The notes beneath the pieces were generated by a model. That model did no database searches, was not told the DNA's origin, and saw only the letters and a program-made list of their open reading frames with translations. Positions 8,254 to 19,764 of a stretch of DNA of 64,000 nucleotides are shown one piece after another. The first letter of the stretch is position 1, and each line of letters opens with the position of its first letter. The DNA is from Demequina sp. NBRC 110054 (GTDB lineage: Bacteria > Actinomycetota > Actinomycetes > Actinomycetales > Demequinaceae): positions 1-64,000 of the forward strand of contig NZ_BBRK01000006.1 of the NCBI RefSeq assembly GCF_002090115.1, read 5' to 3'. The position numbers and the translations under genes are program-made.

Positions 8254-8371
8254 GGATGCCTCGCTTTCTCTCGAATGACCTCACACCCCCTATCGGGCGC
8301 GATGGTCGAGGGTAGACAGCAAATCGGACGATGGCACTGCAAATGTGACGAAGCCCACCGCGTGGCGTCGA

Positions 8372-8992
8372 TCAGACCCCGGGAGGCCAGCCGGCGAGCT
8401 CCGCGGCGAACCATCCGCACCAGCCGGCGACGCCCGCCATGAGCGCGAGGCCCACCCACGTGGGCATGAGGTACGCGTACGACAGCGCTACGCAGACCGC
8501 CGCGGCGAGGAAGGAGGCGATCGCGAAGGGCGGCCCAAGGAGATCCCTTGCGTCGAGCCCCAGGCAGACGAGCGCGACGGCCTCCAGGAGCGCCACCACG
8601 TGGAGCGCCGAGTAGAACGCGCTGACGATGAGGGTGATCCGAGCAGCGTCCCCCGCGCCGTCGAGCGATCCGATGCGGTAGACCAGCCGACCGTGGAGCG
8701 CGGATGTCGCGATCGCGACCGCCGCGGCGACGACGGTCAGCACGGCTGCAAGCGCTGTGCCGAGCCCCACCGGGCTCATGGTGCGCCACGCGGCCACCAC
8801 GCCGACGATCGCGACGACGCTCAGGATCACGAGCAGCTCGTCGATCCACGCGATCCGCGTGCGCCGCGGGGCGACCCAGCCGTCGACCTCATGCGCCGCG
8901 GGCGCGCCACCCACGGAATGCTCGAGCACCGCGGCCACGATCAGCCCGAGACCGAGCACCACGAATGCGATTGCTGCGACGGCCTGGTCCAT
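8372..8992 (-). CDS. Hypothetical polytopic membrane protein
   Basis: A 206-residue protein with about five hydrophobic segments (near residues 5-25, 50-70, 78-98, 123-145 and 155-200) and two short polar loops. I recognise no family. ATG 8992 is taken as the start; an in-frame GTG at 8998 is an alternative. It stands alone between the NlpC/P60 gene and argH, all on the minus strand. Confidence 0.7.
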   Translation of the reverse strand: MDQAVAAIAFVVLGLGLIVAAVLEHSVGGAPAAHEVDGWVAPRRTRIAWIDELLVILSVVAIVGVVAAWRTMSPVGLGTALAAVLTVVAAAVAIATSALHGRLVYRIGSLDGAGDAARITLIVSAFYSALHVVALLEAVALVCLGLDARDLLGPPFAIASFLAAAVCVALSYAYLMPTWVGLALMAGVAGWCGWFAAELAGWPPGV

Positions 8993-9092
8993 CGGCACCC
9001 CCGGGGACGGCGGAGCCCCCGTCCGCCTCCGCCAGGGTACGACGCGGGCTCGCGCGGGTGACGACCGTGCAAGGTGGCGACGCAGGCGCGCG

Positions 9093-9109
9093 GAGGCGCA
9101 ACGCGCCTC
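9093..9109 (-). terminator. hairpin after argH
   Basis: GAGGCGC-AAC-GCGCCTC, a perfect 7-bp stem directly downstream of the argH stop at 9113. No T-run follows. Probable terminator of the arginine operon. Confidence 0.5.
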
Positions 9110-9112
9110 AGA

Positions 9113-10597
<1,485 letters not shown>

Positions 10598-10599
10598 TC

Positions 10600-10624
10600 A
10601 CCCGCAGGATGCCTCGACCTGCGG
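10600..10624 (-). terminator. small hairpin upstream of argH
   Basis: CCGCAGG-ATGCCTCGA-CCTGCGG forms a 7-bp stem with a 9-nt loop between argG and argH. It could be a secondary terminator or a processing/attenuation element in the argH leader; sequence alone does not decide. Confidence 0.35.
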
Positions 10625-10671
10625 AAACCGACACTGACCTACCCGGATGGCGTAGCCCGCCGCCCGACACG

Positions 10672-10713
10672 GCGACCGGGTGCCCGGTGGTCACCCACCC
10701 GGCACCCGGTCGC
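10672..10713 (-). terminator. stem-loop between argG and argH
   Basis: GCGACCGGGTGCC and GGCACCCGGTCGC form a perfect 13-bp stem with a 16-nt loop, 11 nt after the argG stop. No T-run, as is common in high-GC genomes. Likely reduces read-through from argG into argH. Confidence 0.6.
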
Positions 10714-10723
10714 GATGTGGCTG

Positions 10724-11926
10724 CTAGTAGCCGAGGCGCGCCTGACGCGCCGCCGCCTGCTTCGCCGCGAGACCGTAGATCTCGATGTAGCCGCGGGCGG
10801 CCGACTGGTCGAACGTGTCGCCCTCGTCGTAGGTGGCCAGGTTGAAGTCGTACAGGCCGGTATCCGACTTGCGGCCGTCGACGATCGCCTTGCCGCCGTG
10901 CAGCTGCATGCGGATCTCGCCCGACACGTACTTCTGGGTGTCCTCGATGAACGCGTCGAGCGACTGCTTGAGGGGCGAGGACCACATGCCGTCGTAGACC
11001 AGCTCGGTCCACTCGTCGGACATGCGGCGCTTGAAGCGGGCCTGCTCGCGCTCGAGCGTGACGTTCTCGAGCTCCTTGTGGGCCTCGATCAGGGCGATCG
11101 CGCCGGGAGCCTCGTAGATCTCGCGCGACTTGATGCCGACCAGGCGGTCCTCGACGATGTCGATGCGGCCGATGCCGTGGGCGCCGGCGCGCTGGTTCAT
11201 GATCTCGATCGCCTGGAGCGGGGTGACCTTCTCGCCGTCGATCGCGACGGGGATGCCCTTCTCGAACGTGATGAGCACCTCGTCGGGCACCGGCGGGAAG
11301 GCCGGGTCGTCGGTGTAGTCGTACACGTCCTTCGTCGGGGCGTTCCAGATGTCCTCGAGGAAGCCGGTCTCGACGGCGCGGCCCCACACGTTCTGGTCGA
11401 TCGAGAAGGGGTTCTTCTTGGTGGTCGCGATCGGCAGGTTGTGCTTCTCCGCGTAGTCGATCGCCTTGTCGCGGGTCAGCGCGAGGTCGCGCACCGGCGC
11501 GATGCACTTGAGCTCGGGTGCGATCGAGGTGATGCCGACCTCGAAGCGGACCTGGTCGTTGCCCTTGCCGGTGCAGCCGTGCGCCATCGTGTCGGCGCCG
11601 AACTGCTTCGCCGCGGCCGCGATGTGCTTGACGATCACGGGCCGCGACAGCGCCGAGACCAGCGGGTACTTGTCGTGGTAGAGCGCGTTCGCCTTGAGCG
11701 CGGGCATGCAGTACTCGTTCGCGAACTCGTCGCGCGCGTCGGCGACGTACGCCTCGACGGCGCCGCAGTCCAGGGCTCGCTGGCGGATGACCTCCAGGTC
11801 TTCACCACCCTGGCCGACGTCCACGGCCACGGCGATGACCTCGGCGCCGGTGGCGTCGGCGATCCAGCCGATGGCCACCGAGGTGTCCAGGCCTCCTGAG
11901 TAGGCCAGCACGATCCGATCCGTCAT
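10724..11926 (-). CDS. argG: Argininosuccinate synthase
   Basis: Joins citrulline and aspartate with ATP to argininosuccinate. The 400-residue protein begins with the PP-loop ATP site [10 protein letters not shown] (residues 8-17), has the [14 protein letters not shown] segment near residue 115, and ends in the multimerisation helix [15 protein letters not shown] 11926 is preceded by GAAGGAAGA. It lies 45 bp after argR and is probably part of the same regulon. Confidence 0.98.
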   Translation of the reverse strand: MTDRIVLAYSGGLDTSVAIGWIADATGAEVIAVAVDVGQGGEDLEVIRQRALDCGAVEAYVADARDEFANEYCMPALKANALYHDKYPLVSALSRPVIVKHIAAAAKQFGADTMAHGCTGKGNDQVRFEVGITSIAPELKCIAPVRDLALTRDKAIDYAEKHNLPIATTKKNPFSIDQNVWGRAVETGFLEDIWNAPTKDVYDYTDDPAFPPVPDEVLITFEKGIPVAIDGEKVTPLQAIEIMNQRAGAHGIGRIDIVEDRLVGIKSREIYEAPGAIALIEAHKELENVTLEREQARFKRRMSDEWTELVYDGMWSSPLKQSLDAFIEDTQKYVSGEIRMQLHGGKAIVDGRKSDTGLYDFNLATYDEGDTFDQSAARGYIEIYGLAAKQAAARQARLGY

Positions 11927-11971
11927 GAGCTTCTTCCTTCTACGAGTGCTTGTGTGAATGTTCTGGGTGGT

Positions 11972-12469
11972 TCAGTGGTCATGCGGGGCCACGCCCGAGG
12001 CGCGGTCCAGGAACTTCTGGGCGAGCCGCAGCCCGCCGTCCGCGTCGCGCGAGATCACGAGCACGGTGTCGTCTCCCGCGACGGTGCCGACGATGTCGGG
12101 GTCGTCGTGGCTGTCGATCGCCGACGCGAAGTACTGCGCGCCGCCCGAGGGCGTGCGCAGGACGGTGATGTTGGCCGAGCCGTCCGCGCTGAACAGCAGC
12201 TCGCCGCACAGGCGCGTGAGCCGCTCGCCGGTGGTCTCCTCGGGGTCGCCCTCGTTGCCCACGGCGTACACGTGGCCACCGGAGGAGGCCCGCACCTTCA
12301 CGGCGCCGATGTCGCCCAGGTCGCGCGACAGCGTCGCCTGGGTCACGGAGATCCCCTCCGCCTCGAGCCGCAGCGCGATCTCGCCCTGAGAGCCGATCTT
12401 CTCGGTCTCGATGAGGCGACGGATCAGCGCCTGACGCGCGGCCTTGGTGGCGGGGACGGCGGCCTTCAC
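11972..12469 (-). CDS. argR: Arginine repressor ArgR
   Basis: Arginine-responsive hexameric repressor of the arg genes. The 165-residue protein has an N-terminal winged helix (KAARQALIRRLIETE...QATLSRDLGDIGAVKV, residues ~8-60) and a C-terminal oligomerisation/arginine-binding domain with GTVAGDDTVLVISRD (GTIAGDDT-type motif). The GTG start at 12469 overlaps the argF stop (GTGA), so translation is coupled. The likely operator is over the argC promoter at 17831-17859. Confidence 0.96.
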   Translation of the reverse strand: MKAAVPATKAARQALIRRLIETEKIGSQGEIALRLEAEGISVTQATLSRDLGDIGAVKVRASSGGHVYAVGNEGDPEETTGERLTRLCGELLFSADGSANITVLRTPSGGAQYFASAIDSHDDPDIVGTVAGDDTVLVISRDADGGLRLAQKFLDRASGVAPHDH

Positions 12470-13395
12470 TGCGACACCAGCCACGTGAGCAGCGCCTTCT
12501 GCGCGTGGAGCCGGTACTCGGCCTCGAGCCACACGATCGACTGCGGGCCGTCGATGACCTCGGCGGTGATCTCCTTGCCGCGGTAGGCGGGCAGGCAGTG
12601 GAGCACCTGCGCGCCGTCGGCCGCGAGCTCGAGCGTGCGCGCGTTCACCTGGTACTGGTCGAACTGGCCGTGCCTCGCGGACGACTCCTCCTCGTCGCCC
12701 ATCGAGATCCACGTGTCGGTCGCGATGATGTCGGCGCCGCGCACCGCGTCGTCGTGATCCGTCGTCACGGTGATGGACCCGCCCTGCTCGGCCGCGATCT
12801 TCTTCGCGTCCAGGACGATGCGCTCGTCGGGCATGTAGTCGGACGGGGCGCCCACGCGCACGTGCATCCCGGCGAGCGCGCAGCCCAGCAGGTACGAGTG
12901 CGCCATGTTGTTCGCGCCGTCGCCCACGTAGGTGAGCGTGAGCCCCTTGAGGGAGTCCACTCCCCCGCGCGCATCCGCGATCGCGGCCAGGTCGGCGAGG
13001 ATCTGGCACGGGTGGAACGAGTCGGTCAGCGCGTTGACGACCGGCACGCCGGCGTGCTCCGCCATCTCCTCGATGAGCTCCTGCCCGAACGTGCGCCACA
13101 CGATCGCGCTGACCTGCCGCCCGAGCACCTTGGCGGTGTCGGACACGGACTCGCCGCGGCCCATCTGCGAGGTGTTGGAGTCGAGCACGAGCGGGTAGCC
13201 GCCGAGCTCCGCGACGCCGGCCGAGAACGACACGCGGGTGCGGGTGGACGGCTTGTCGAACAGCACCGCGACCGCGCGCGGCCCGGCGAACGGCTGGAGG
13301 AGGTGACGATCTGCCCGGAAGGCGAGCGCGAGCTCGAGGACCTCGCGCTGCTCGGCCGCGGTGAGGTCGTCGTCCCTCAGGAGGTGGCGGGTCAC
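12466..13395 (-). CDS. argF: Ornithine carbamoyltransferase
   Basis: Makes citrulline from ornithine and carbamoyl phosphate. The 309-residue protein has the carbamoyl-phosphate motif STRTR (residues 50-54), the SFHPCQ motif near residue 130 and the ornithine-binding HCLPAYRG near residue 262. GTG 13395 overlaps the argD stop by 4 nt. Confidence 0.97.
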   Translation of the reverse strand: MTRHLLRDDDLTAAEQREVLELALAFRADRHLLQPFAGPRAVAVLFDKPSTRTRVSFSAGVAELGGYPLVLDSNTSQMGRGESVSDTAKVLGRQVSAIVWRTFGQELIEEMAEHAGVPVVNALTDSFHPCQILADLAAIADARGGVDSLKGLTLTYVGDGANNMAHSYLLGCALAGMHVRVGAPSDYMPDERIVLDAKKIAAEQGGSITVTTDHDDAVRGADIIATDTWISMGDEEESSARHGQFDQYQVNARTLELAADGAQVLHCLPAYRGKEITAEVIDGPQSIVWLEAEYRLHAQKALLTWLVSQ

Positions 13396-14666
13396 GAGAG
13401 CGCCTCCTCGGGGGCGGTCGCGGACGATGCGGCGGCTGCCTTCGCGAGGTGCTCGCCCAGGTGGGCCTGGAGCCACTCGACGAACGTGTCGGCCTCGGGC
13501 CGGGTCAGGACGAGCGCCGGGGCCAGGCGGATCGTGTCGGGGCTGGGCGGGTTCACGATGAAGCCGTCCTCGAGCGCGGCGGCGGCGACCGCGGCGCTGA
13601 TCTCCGCCTCGAGCTTGATGCCGAGCAGAAGGCCCTCGCCACGCACCTCCGAGACGCCAGGGATCGCCCCGATGGTCTCCTTGAGGTGCTCGCCGAGGGA
13701 CTTCACGTGAGCGAGCAGGTCGCGCTGGTCGATCGCGTCGAGGGTCGCGAGGGACGCGGCCGCCGCGAGCGGGTTGCCGCCGAACGTCGTGCCGTGCTGG
13801 CTCTTGCCGAGCAGCGAGCCCGCCTCCTCACCGAAGCCGATGACCGCACCGATCGGGAAGCCGCCGGCGAGGCCCTTCGCGAGCGTGACCACGTCGGGCT
13901 GGATGCCGTGCGCCTGCATCGCGAGCCACGTGCCCGTACGCGCGATGCCGGTCTGGACCTCGTCGGCGATCATGAGCGCGCCGTGGCGGCGCGTGAGCTC
14001 GCGCACCGCGGTGAGGTACTCGTGGGTCAGCGGGATCACGCCGGCCTCGCCCTGGATCGGCTCGAGGAACATCGCGGCGACGTCGTCGCCCATCGCGGCC
14101 TCGAGCGCGGCGATGTCGTTCGCGGGCACCCACTCGACGCCCGGAGCGAGAGGCTCGAAGGGCTCGCGGTAGGCGGCGTTGTATGTGAGCGCGAGGGCTC
14201 CGGTCGAGCGGCCGTGGAAGGCCTTCTCAAGCGCGAGGATCCGCGTGCGGCCGGTGCGCCGGGACATCTTGAACGCGGCTTCGTTGGCCTCGGTGCCCGA
14301 GTTCGCGAAGAACACGCGCGAGCCGGCGGGCGCGCCGGAGATCTCGAGCAGGCGCTCCGCGAGCTTGATCTGCGGCTCGGTCGCGAAGAAGTTCGAGACG
14401 TGGCTGAGCGTCGCGGCCTGGGTCGCGATCGCGCCGGCCCACTCGGGGTCGGCGTGGCCGAGGACGTTCACGGCGATGCCGCTCAGGAGGTCCAGGTAGC
14501 GCTTGCCGTCGGTGTCCCACACGTGGCTGCCCTCGCCGTGGCTGAGCACGCGCATCGGCACGCCGTAGGTCGCCATGATCGAGTGCTCGTAGCGCTTGAG
14601 GCCGACTGCCCCGGCGGTCGCGCCGGACTCGCCGTGCGCCGAGAGGTCGGATCCGTCGTGGTTCAT
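13392..14666 (-). CDS. argD: Acetylornithine aminotransferase
   Basis: PLP-dependent class III aminotransferase converting N-acetylglutamate semialdehyde to N-acetylornithine. Of 424 residues, K264 in [10 protein letters not shown] is the expected Schiff-base lysine; SGTEANEAA (123-131) and DEVQTG (235-240) are fold-type I landmarks. ATG 14666 overlaps the argB stop (ATGA) and has AAGGAG 8 nt upstream, so it is preferred to GTG 14672. The last ~15 residues are an Ala/Ser-rich tail that contains a GGACGATGCG copy (13432-13441). Confidence 0.97.
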   Translation of the reverse strand: MNHDGSDLSAHGESGATAGAVGLKRYEHSIMATYGVPMRVLSHGEGSHVWDTDGKRYLDLLSGIAVNVLGHADPEWAGAIATQAATLSHVSNFFATEPQIKLAERLLEISGAPAGSRVFFANSGTEANEAAFKMSRRTGRTRILALEKAFHGRSTGALALTYNAAYREPFEPLAPGVEWVPANDIAALEAAMGDDVAAMFLEPIQGEAGVIPLTHEYLTAVRELTRRHGALMIADEVQTGIARTGTWLAMQAHGIQPDVVTLAKGLAGGFPIGAVIGFGEEAGSLLGKSQHGTTFGGNPLAAAASLATLDAIDQRDLLAHVKSLGEHLKETIGAIPGVSEVRGEGLLLGIKLEAEISAAVAAAALEDGFIVNPPSPDTIRLAPALVLTRPEADTFVEWLQAHLGEHLAKAAAASSATAPEEALS

Positions 14667-15580
14667 GTCCACAGCTCCTTGTCGGGAAGGATCATCGTGC
14701 CGATGCCTTCCGAGGTGAAGATCTCAGTGAGGATCGAATGCGGCACGCGACCATCGATGACGTGCGCCTGCTTGACGCCGCCGCGCACCGCGCGCAGGCA
14801 GGCCTCCATCTTGGGGACCATGCCCGACTCGAGCGTCGGCAGGATCGTGTCGAGCTCGCCCGCGTGCAGGCGCTGGATCAGCGAGTCCCTGTCCGGCCAG
14901 TTCCGGTAGAGACCCTCGACGTCGGTCAGCGCGATGAACTTGCGCGCGCGCAGCGCCACGGCGAGCGCCGAGGCCGCGGTGTCCGCGTTCACGTTGAGCA
15001 CGGTCGTGGAGTCGTCGACGTCGGGGGCGACGGTGGAGACGACGGGGATGCGCCCCGCCTCGATGATGTCCTGCACGGCGGCCGGGTTGACCTTGACGAC
15101 GTCGCCGACCAGGCCGACGTCCACCGGCTGACCGTCGACGGTCGCGTAGCGGCGACGCGCCTGGAAGAGGCCCGCGTCCTCGCCGGACAGGCCGACCGCG
15201 CGGGGGCCATGCTCGTTGATGAGGCCCACGAGCTCCCGGGTGACCTGCCCGGACAGCACCATGCGGACCACGTCCATGGCCTCGGGGGTCGTGACACGCA
15301 GGCCCCCGCGGAACTCGGACTCGATGCCGAGCTTGCCGAGCATCTGTGAGATCTGCGGTCCACCGCCGTGCACCACGACGGGGCTCAGGCCCAGCAGGCG
15401 CAGGTGGACGACGTCCTGCGCGAAGGCGCGCTTGAGCTCGTCGTCGACCATGGCGTTGCCGCCGTACTTCACCACGACGACCGCGCCGCGGAACTCCTCG
15501 ATCCACGGCATGGCGTCGATGAGGACGGAGATCTTCTGGGCGGCGCTGAGGCCGTCAGTCATACGTGCTTCGGCAGTCAT
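14663..15580 (-). CDS. argB: Acetylglutamate kinase
   Basis: Phosphorylates N-acetylglutamate. About 305 residues of the amino acid kinase fold, with [11 protein letters not shown] near the N terminus, VHGGGPQI for substrate binding and [10 protein letters not shown] toward the nucleotide site. The start is uncertain among GTG 15586, ATG 15580 and ATG 15562; 15580 is taken because AGGTG precedes it. 5-7 nt separate it from argJ. Confidence 0.96.
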   Translation of the reverse strand: MTAEARMTDGLSAAQKISVLIDAMPWIEEFRGAVVVVKYGGNAMVDDELKRAFAQDVVHLRLLGLSPVVVHGGGPQISQMLGKLGIESEFRGGLRVTTPEAMDVVRMVLSGQVTRELVGLINEHGPRAVGLSGEDAGLFQARRRYATVDGQPVDVGLVGDVVKVNPAAVQDIIEAGRIPVVSTVAPDVDDSTTVLNVNADTAASALAVALRARKFIALTDVEGLYRNWPDRDSLIQRLHAGELDTILPTLESGMVPKMEACLRAVRGGVKQAHVIDGRVPHSILTEIFTSEGIGTMILPDKELWT

Positions 15581-15587
15581 GGTCACC

Positions 15588-16763
15588 TCAGGAGGAGTAG
15601 GCCGAGTTCTCGTGGACGTAGTCGTGGGTGAGGTCGTTGGTCCACACCGTGGCGCTCGCCTCGCCGGCGTGCAGGTCGACCTCGACCAGCACCTCGCGGC
15701 CGGTGAGGTCCACGAGGTCGCGATCGTCGCCGACGCCCGCGGCGCGGCACACCTGGACGCCGTTGATGACGACGTCGAGGGCGTTCGCGTCGTACGGGGC
15801 GACCTCCTCGGGAACCGTGCCCGCGGCGGCGATCACGCGACCCCAGTTAGGGTCCTGGCCGAAGATCGCGGCCTTGAACAGGTTGGAGCGCGTGATCGCG
15901 CGGGCGACGGCCTCGGCCGCGTCCTCGCTCGATGCGTTCACGACGGTGACAGCGATGTCGTGGCTCGCTCCCTCGGCGTCGGCCACGAGGCCGCGCGACA
16001 TCTCCGCGGAGACCTGGGTGAGCGCGGCGACGAAGTCAGCCTCCGACGGGGCGACTCCCGAGGCGCCCGAGGCCAGCAGCAGCACCGTGTCGTTGGTCGA
16101 CATGCAGCCGTCCGAGTCGACGCGGTTGAACGTGGTGCGGACGGCCTCGGCGAGCGCGGCCGACGCAAGCTCCTCGGTGACGACGGCGTCGGTCGTGATG
16201 ACGCACAGCATCGTCGCCATCCCCGGCGCGAGCATGCCCGCGCCCTTGGCCATCCCGCCCACGGACCAGCCCTGGCCCTCGGCGACCGCCTGCTTGGTGA
16301 CCGTGTCGGTGGTGAGGATCGCGTGGGCCGCATCGTCCCCGCCCTCGGCGGAGAGCCCGGCCGCCGCATCGTCCACTCCTGCCAGGAGCTTCTCCATGGG
16401 AAGCCGGACACCGATGAGCCCGGTCGAGCACACCGCGACGTCGCCTGCGGACACGTCCTTGCCCGCGGCCTGGAGGACCTCGGCGACGTGCTCGGCGGTG
16501 CGATGGGTGTCGGCGAAGCCCTCGGGACCCGTCGACGCGTTCGCGCCGCCCGAGTTCAGGACGACGGCGTCGACACGACCGTCGGCGACCACCTGGCGGC
16601 TCCAGGCCACGGGCGCGGCGAAGACGCGGTTGGAGGTGAACACGCCGACGCCGACGTGCTCAGGCCCCTCGTTGACGACGAGCGCGACGTCCTTCTTGCC
16701 GGTCGACTTGAGGCCCGCGACCACTCCGGCCGCGGCGAATCCCTGGGGGTGAGTGATGCTCAC
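15588..16763 (-). CDS. argJ: Glutamate N-acetyltransferase / ornithine acetyltransferase
   Basis: Recycles the acetyl group from N-acetylornithine to glutamate. The 391-residue precursor contains [14 protein letters not shown] near residues 175-190; the threonine of ATML is the autocleavage nucleophile that creates the alpha and beta chains. GTG 16763 start. The gene holds two GGACGATGCG copies on the coding strand (16329 and 16365), both reading Asp-Asp-Ala with the rarer codon GAT. Confidence 0.97.
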   Translation of the reverse strand: MSITHPQGFAAAGVVAGLKSTGKKDVALVVNEGPEHVGVGVFTSNRVFAAPVAWSRQVVADGRVDAVVLNSGGANASTGPEGFADTHRTAEHVAEVLQAAGKDVSAGDVAVCSTGLIGVRLPMEKLLAGVDDAAAGLSAEGGDDAAHAILTTDTVTKQAVAEGQGWSVGGMAKGAGMLAPGMATMLCVITTDAVVTEELASAALAEAVRTTFNRVDSDGCMSTNDTVLLLASGASGVAPSEADFVAALTQVSAEMSRGLVADAEGASHDIAVTVVNASSEDAAEAVARAITRSNLFKAAIFGQDPNWGRVIAAAGTVPEEVAPYDANALDVVINGVQVCRAAGVGDDRDLVDLTGREVLVEVDLHAGEASATVWTNDLTHDYVHENSAYSS

Positions 16764-16785
16764 TGCAGTGCCTTCCCTGCGCGCC

Positions 16786-17829
16786 CTACGGCGCGACGCC
16801 GATCGTGTTGAGGCCCGTGGTCTCGGGCAGGCCGAGCGCGACGTTCATGCTCTGCAGCGCGGCGCCCGCGGTGCCCTTGACCAGGTTGTCGATCGCGCAC
16901 ACGACGACGACGCGACCGGCCTTCTCGTCGACCGTGACCTGCATCTGAGCCACGTTCGCACTCAGGGTCGAGGCCGTCGTGGGCCACTGCCCCTCCGGCA
17001 GGACGATCATGAAGGGCTCGTCCTTGTACGCCTCGATCCACGCGTCGCGCACGGTCGCGGGGTCGACGCCCTCCGCGAGGGGCGCAGTGATGGTCGCGAG
17101 GATCCCGCGGGCCATCGGCACGAGCGTCGGGGTGAAGCTGATCCGCACGTCAGCGGCGCCGGCCTTCGAGAGGTTCTGGACGATCTCCGGGATGTGCCGG
17201 TGGGTACCGCCGACGGCGTAGGGCACCGCGGCGCCCATCGCCTCGGAGGCGAGGTACGGAACCGCGAGCTTCTTGCCCGCGCCCGAGTAGCCGTTCGCGA
17301 GCACCGCGACGATGTCGGTCGGGTCCACGAGGCCAGCGGCGACGCCCGGCTGGAGGCCGAGGGAGACGGCAGTGACGTTGCAGCCGGGGACGGCGATGCG
17401 CTTGACGCCCTCGAGACGCGAGCGCTGGTGGCCGTCGGGCGTGATGAGCTCGGGCATGCCGTAGGGCCACGTGCCCGAGTGCTCGCCTCCGTAGTACTCG
17501 GCCCACGCCTCGGCGCTCGCGAGCCGGTGGTCGGCGCCGCAGTCGATCACGAGGGTCTCGGGCGGCAGCTGCGCGGCGATCGCACCCGACGTGCCGTGCG
17601 GCAGGGCGAGGACGACGACGTCGTGACCGGCGAGGTTCTCCGGGGTCGTGTCGACGATCACCCGGTCCGCGAGATGCGGCAGGTGCGGCTGGTGCTTGCC
17701 GAGCGGATCACCCGCCGAGGAGTGCGCGGTGAGCGCACCGAACTCGACATCGGGGTGCGCGCTGAAGACGCGCAGCACCTCGCCTCCTACGTAGCCGGAG
17801 GCACCTGAGACAGCGACCGAGATCGTCAT
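16786..17829 (-). CDS. argC: N-acetyl-gamma-glutamyl-phosphate reductase
   Basis: NADPH-dependent reduction of N-acetylglutamyl phosphate. The 347-residue protein has the dinucleotide motif GASGYVGGE (9-17) and catalytic C150 in AVPGCN. It is the first gene of argCJBDFR. ATG 17829 is chosen over ATG 17835 because TATAGT ends 7 nt before it, suggesting a leaderless transcript with the operator over the -10. Confidence 0.97.
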   Translation of the reverse strand: MTISVAVSGASGYVGGEVLRVFSAHPDVEFGALTAHSSAGDPLGKHQPHLPHLADRVIVDTTPENLAGHDVVVLALPHGTSGAIAAQLPPETLVIDCGADHRLASAEAWAEYYGGEHSGTWPYGMPELITPDGHQRSRLEGVKRIAVPGCNVTAVSLGLQPGVAAGLVDPTDIVAVLANGYSGAGKKLAVPYLASEAMGAAVPYAVGGTHRHIPEIVQNLSKAGAADVRISFTPTLVPMARGILATITAPLAEGVDPATVRDAWIEAYKDEPFMIVLPEGQWPTTASTLSANVAQMQVTVDEKAGRVVVVCAIDNLVKGTAGAALQSMNVALGLPETTGLNTIGVAP

Positions 17830-17830
17830 A

Positions 17831-17859
17831 TGCATAACTATACACAGGAATGAATACAA
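17831..17859 (-). promoter_or_regulatory. argC promoter with ARG-box-like operator
   Basis: TGCATAACTATACA (17831-17844) is a near-palindrome with arms TGCATA/TATACA, and TGAATACAA follows at 17851-17859, matching the paired half-site layout of ArgR operators. The minus-strand -10 TATAGT (17837-17842) lies inside the first box, so bound ArgR would block RNA polymerase. argR is in the same operon, giving feedback control. Confidence 0.6.
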
Positions 17860-17941
17860 CGGGGTTCGGTGGCGTCACCGCGTGTCGCCGCATACCCGGG
17901 GCGCGTTCTTCCGGCCGCCGGGACGCCTGCACAATGGACGC

Positions 17942-18586
17942 ATGAAGCGCACGCTCACCCTCGCCGCGGCCGCGGCGCTCGCCCTGTCGGGATGCTCAGG
18001 AAACGACGCTACCCCCACGAGCAGCGCGTCCGCGAGCGCAACGCCCTCCGCATCGTCGTCGGCGACCGCCTCTGCCTCCGCGGGCCCCGCGATCTCGATC
18101 GACCCCTCGGCGTCCACGATCGCGCTTCCCGAGGCGTTCTGCGACGATGCCGACCAGCTCTATCAGCGCGACCTCACCGTCTCGGAGGCGCTGGGCGCGA
18201 TCGATCCCACCGCGCTCACGGAGGAGCAGCTCGCCGATCCCGACGTGTTCTCCGGATACCTCCAGGCGATCGACATCGACGGCTGGGAGTCGTGGCGCGC
18301 CCTGTACCTGCAGGCGGCCGAGGACTCGCAGTCCGAGCAGATGCGGGAGTGGATCGACGTGATCGTCGCCGCCACCGACCTGCAGTACGAGGCGTACGCC
18401 GAGGCCGCCGAGACGACGGACAACATCACCGACTGGACCGCGGCGGTCAACGAGATCCTCTACGAGCGCGCGGATGAGCTCGAGGCGACCGGCAACGAGG
18501 CGCTCAACGCATCCGAGGCCTCGCTCGCGTCGTGCAGCATGCCGCTGTCGGTCCCGGCGGGCGAGCTGCTCGGCTACGTCGGCTGA
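17942..18586 (+). CDS. Lipoprotein of unknown function
   Basis: A 214-residue protein with a lipoprotein signal (MKRTLTL, Ala-rich core, lipobox ALSGC, Cys18), then an Ser/Ala/Thr linker to about residue 50 and an acidic helical domain with two late-spaced cysteines. I recognise no domain. CACAAT at 17930-17935 lies exactly 6 nt before ATG 17942, so the message is probably leaderless. Upstream GTG at 17882 is rejected because it would bury the signal peptide. Confidence 0.75.
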   Translation: MKRTLTLAAAAALALSGCSGNDATPTSSASASATPSASSSATASASAGPAISIDPSASTIALPEAFCDDADQLYQRDLTVSEALGAIDPTALTEEQLADPDVFSGYLQAIDIDGWESWRALYLQAAEDSQSEQMREWIDVIVAATDLQYEAYAEAAETTDNITDWTAAVNEILYERADELEATGNEALNASEASLASCSMPLSVPAGELLGYVG

Positions 18587-18690
18587 CCCTGGGCCACGGG
18601 CGCCCCGGCTTCCTCAGCTCGCAGGTGCCCGACTGGACCCGCTCCCCCAGCCGCGGGAATCGCCGCGGCCGGGCATACGCTGACAGCACC

Positions 18691-19671
18691 ATGAGAGCCA
18701 TCCAGATCTCCGCCACCGGAGGACCCGAGGTCCTCACCGTCGCCGACCTGCCCGAGCCCACACCGCAGCCCGGCCGCGTCCTCGTGAGGACCACAGCCGT
18801 CGGCGTGAACTTCATCGACACATACCACCGCAGCGGCGCCTACCCGATGCCGTTGCCGTTCGTGCCCGGCCGCGAGGGCGCGGGCGTGGTCACGGACGTG
18901 GGCGACGGCGTCGACGGGATCGCGGTCGGGGACCGCGTCGCGTGGCCCTTCAGCCCCGGCTCGTACGCCGAGATCGTGTCGCTCGCGCCCGAGGACATCT
19001 ACGCCGTCCCCGAGGGAGTGTCCCTCGAGACTGCCGCCGCCGCGATGCTACAGGGGCTCACGGCGCACTACCTCGTGACGTCCGTGCACCCGGCCGCCGA
19101 CGGCGAGACGGTGCTCGTGCACGCCGCCGCGGGAGGCGTGGGGCTGCTGCTCACGCAGATGGCGACGTCGCGCGGCGCCCGCGTGCTCGGCACCGTCAGC
19201 TCGGACGCGAAGGCGGAGCTCGCCCGCGGGGCCGGGGCGGAGGTGATCCGCTACGACGCGATGACCGACATCGCGACCGAGCTTCCCGAGGCCGTGCGCT
19301 CCCTCACCGGCGGCGAGGGTGTCCATGCCGTGTACGACGGCGTCGGCGCCTCGACCTTCGACGGCTCCCTCGCGTCGCTGCGACCACGCGGGATGATGGC
19401 ACTGTTCGGCGCCGCGTCCGGACCGGTGCCGCCCTTCGACCTGCAGCGCCTCAACGCGGGCGGATCGCTGACCATCACGCGCCCGTCGCTCGGGCACTTC
19501 CTCGCGACCCCCGACGAGCGCGCCTGGCGCGGCGCGGAGCTGTTCGGCGCGATCCGCGACGGCTCGCTCGACGTGCGCATCGGCGCGACGTATCCGCTCA
19601 CCGAGGCCGCCGACGCGCACCGCGCGCTCGAGGGCCGCGCGACGACCGGCAAGGTGCTGCTCCTGCCCTAG
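18691..19671 (+). CDS. Quinone oxidoreductase (zinc-independent MDR family)
   Basis: A 326-residue medium-chain dehydrogenase/reductase without zinc ligands, most like NADPH:quinone reductase (QOR). Landmarks: GVNFIDTYHRSG near residue 35, PGREGAGVV, the nucleotide motif HAAAGGVGLLLTQMA (~140-154), and the QOR-type ending ATTGKVLLLP. Probable one- or two-electron quinone or enone reduction in the cytosol; physiological substrate unknown. TACGCT lies 9 nt before ATG 18691. Confidence 0.88.
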   Translation: MRAIQISATGGPEVLTVADLPEPTPQPGRVLVRTTAVGVNFIDTYHRSGAYPMPLPFVPGREGAGVVTDVGDGVDGIAVGDRVAWPFSPGSYAEIVSLAPEDIYAVPEGVSLETAAAAMLQGLTAHYLVTSVHPAADGETVLVHAAAGGVGLLLTQMATSRGARVLGTVSSDAKAELARGAGAEVIRYDAMTDIATELPEAVRSLTGGEGVHAVYDGVGASTFDGSLASLRPRGMMALFGAASGPVPPFDLQRLNAGGSLTITRPSLGHFLATPDERAWRGAELFGAIRDGSLDVRIGATYPLTEAADAHRALEGRATTGKVLLLP

Positions 19672-19764
19672 CCCGGCGCATGTCGCCCCCGCGCGGCGCG
19701 ACGGCGTAGACAGCGGCGCGCCCTTCTGGGCGGCGACGCCAGGGTCAGCGCACCCGTGCGCCGT

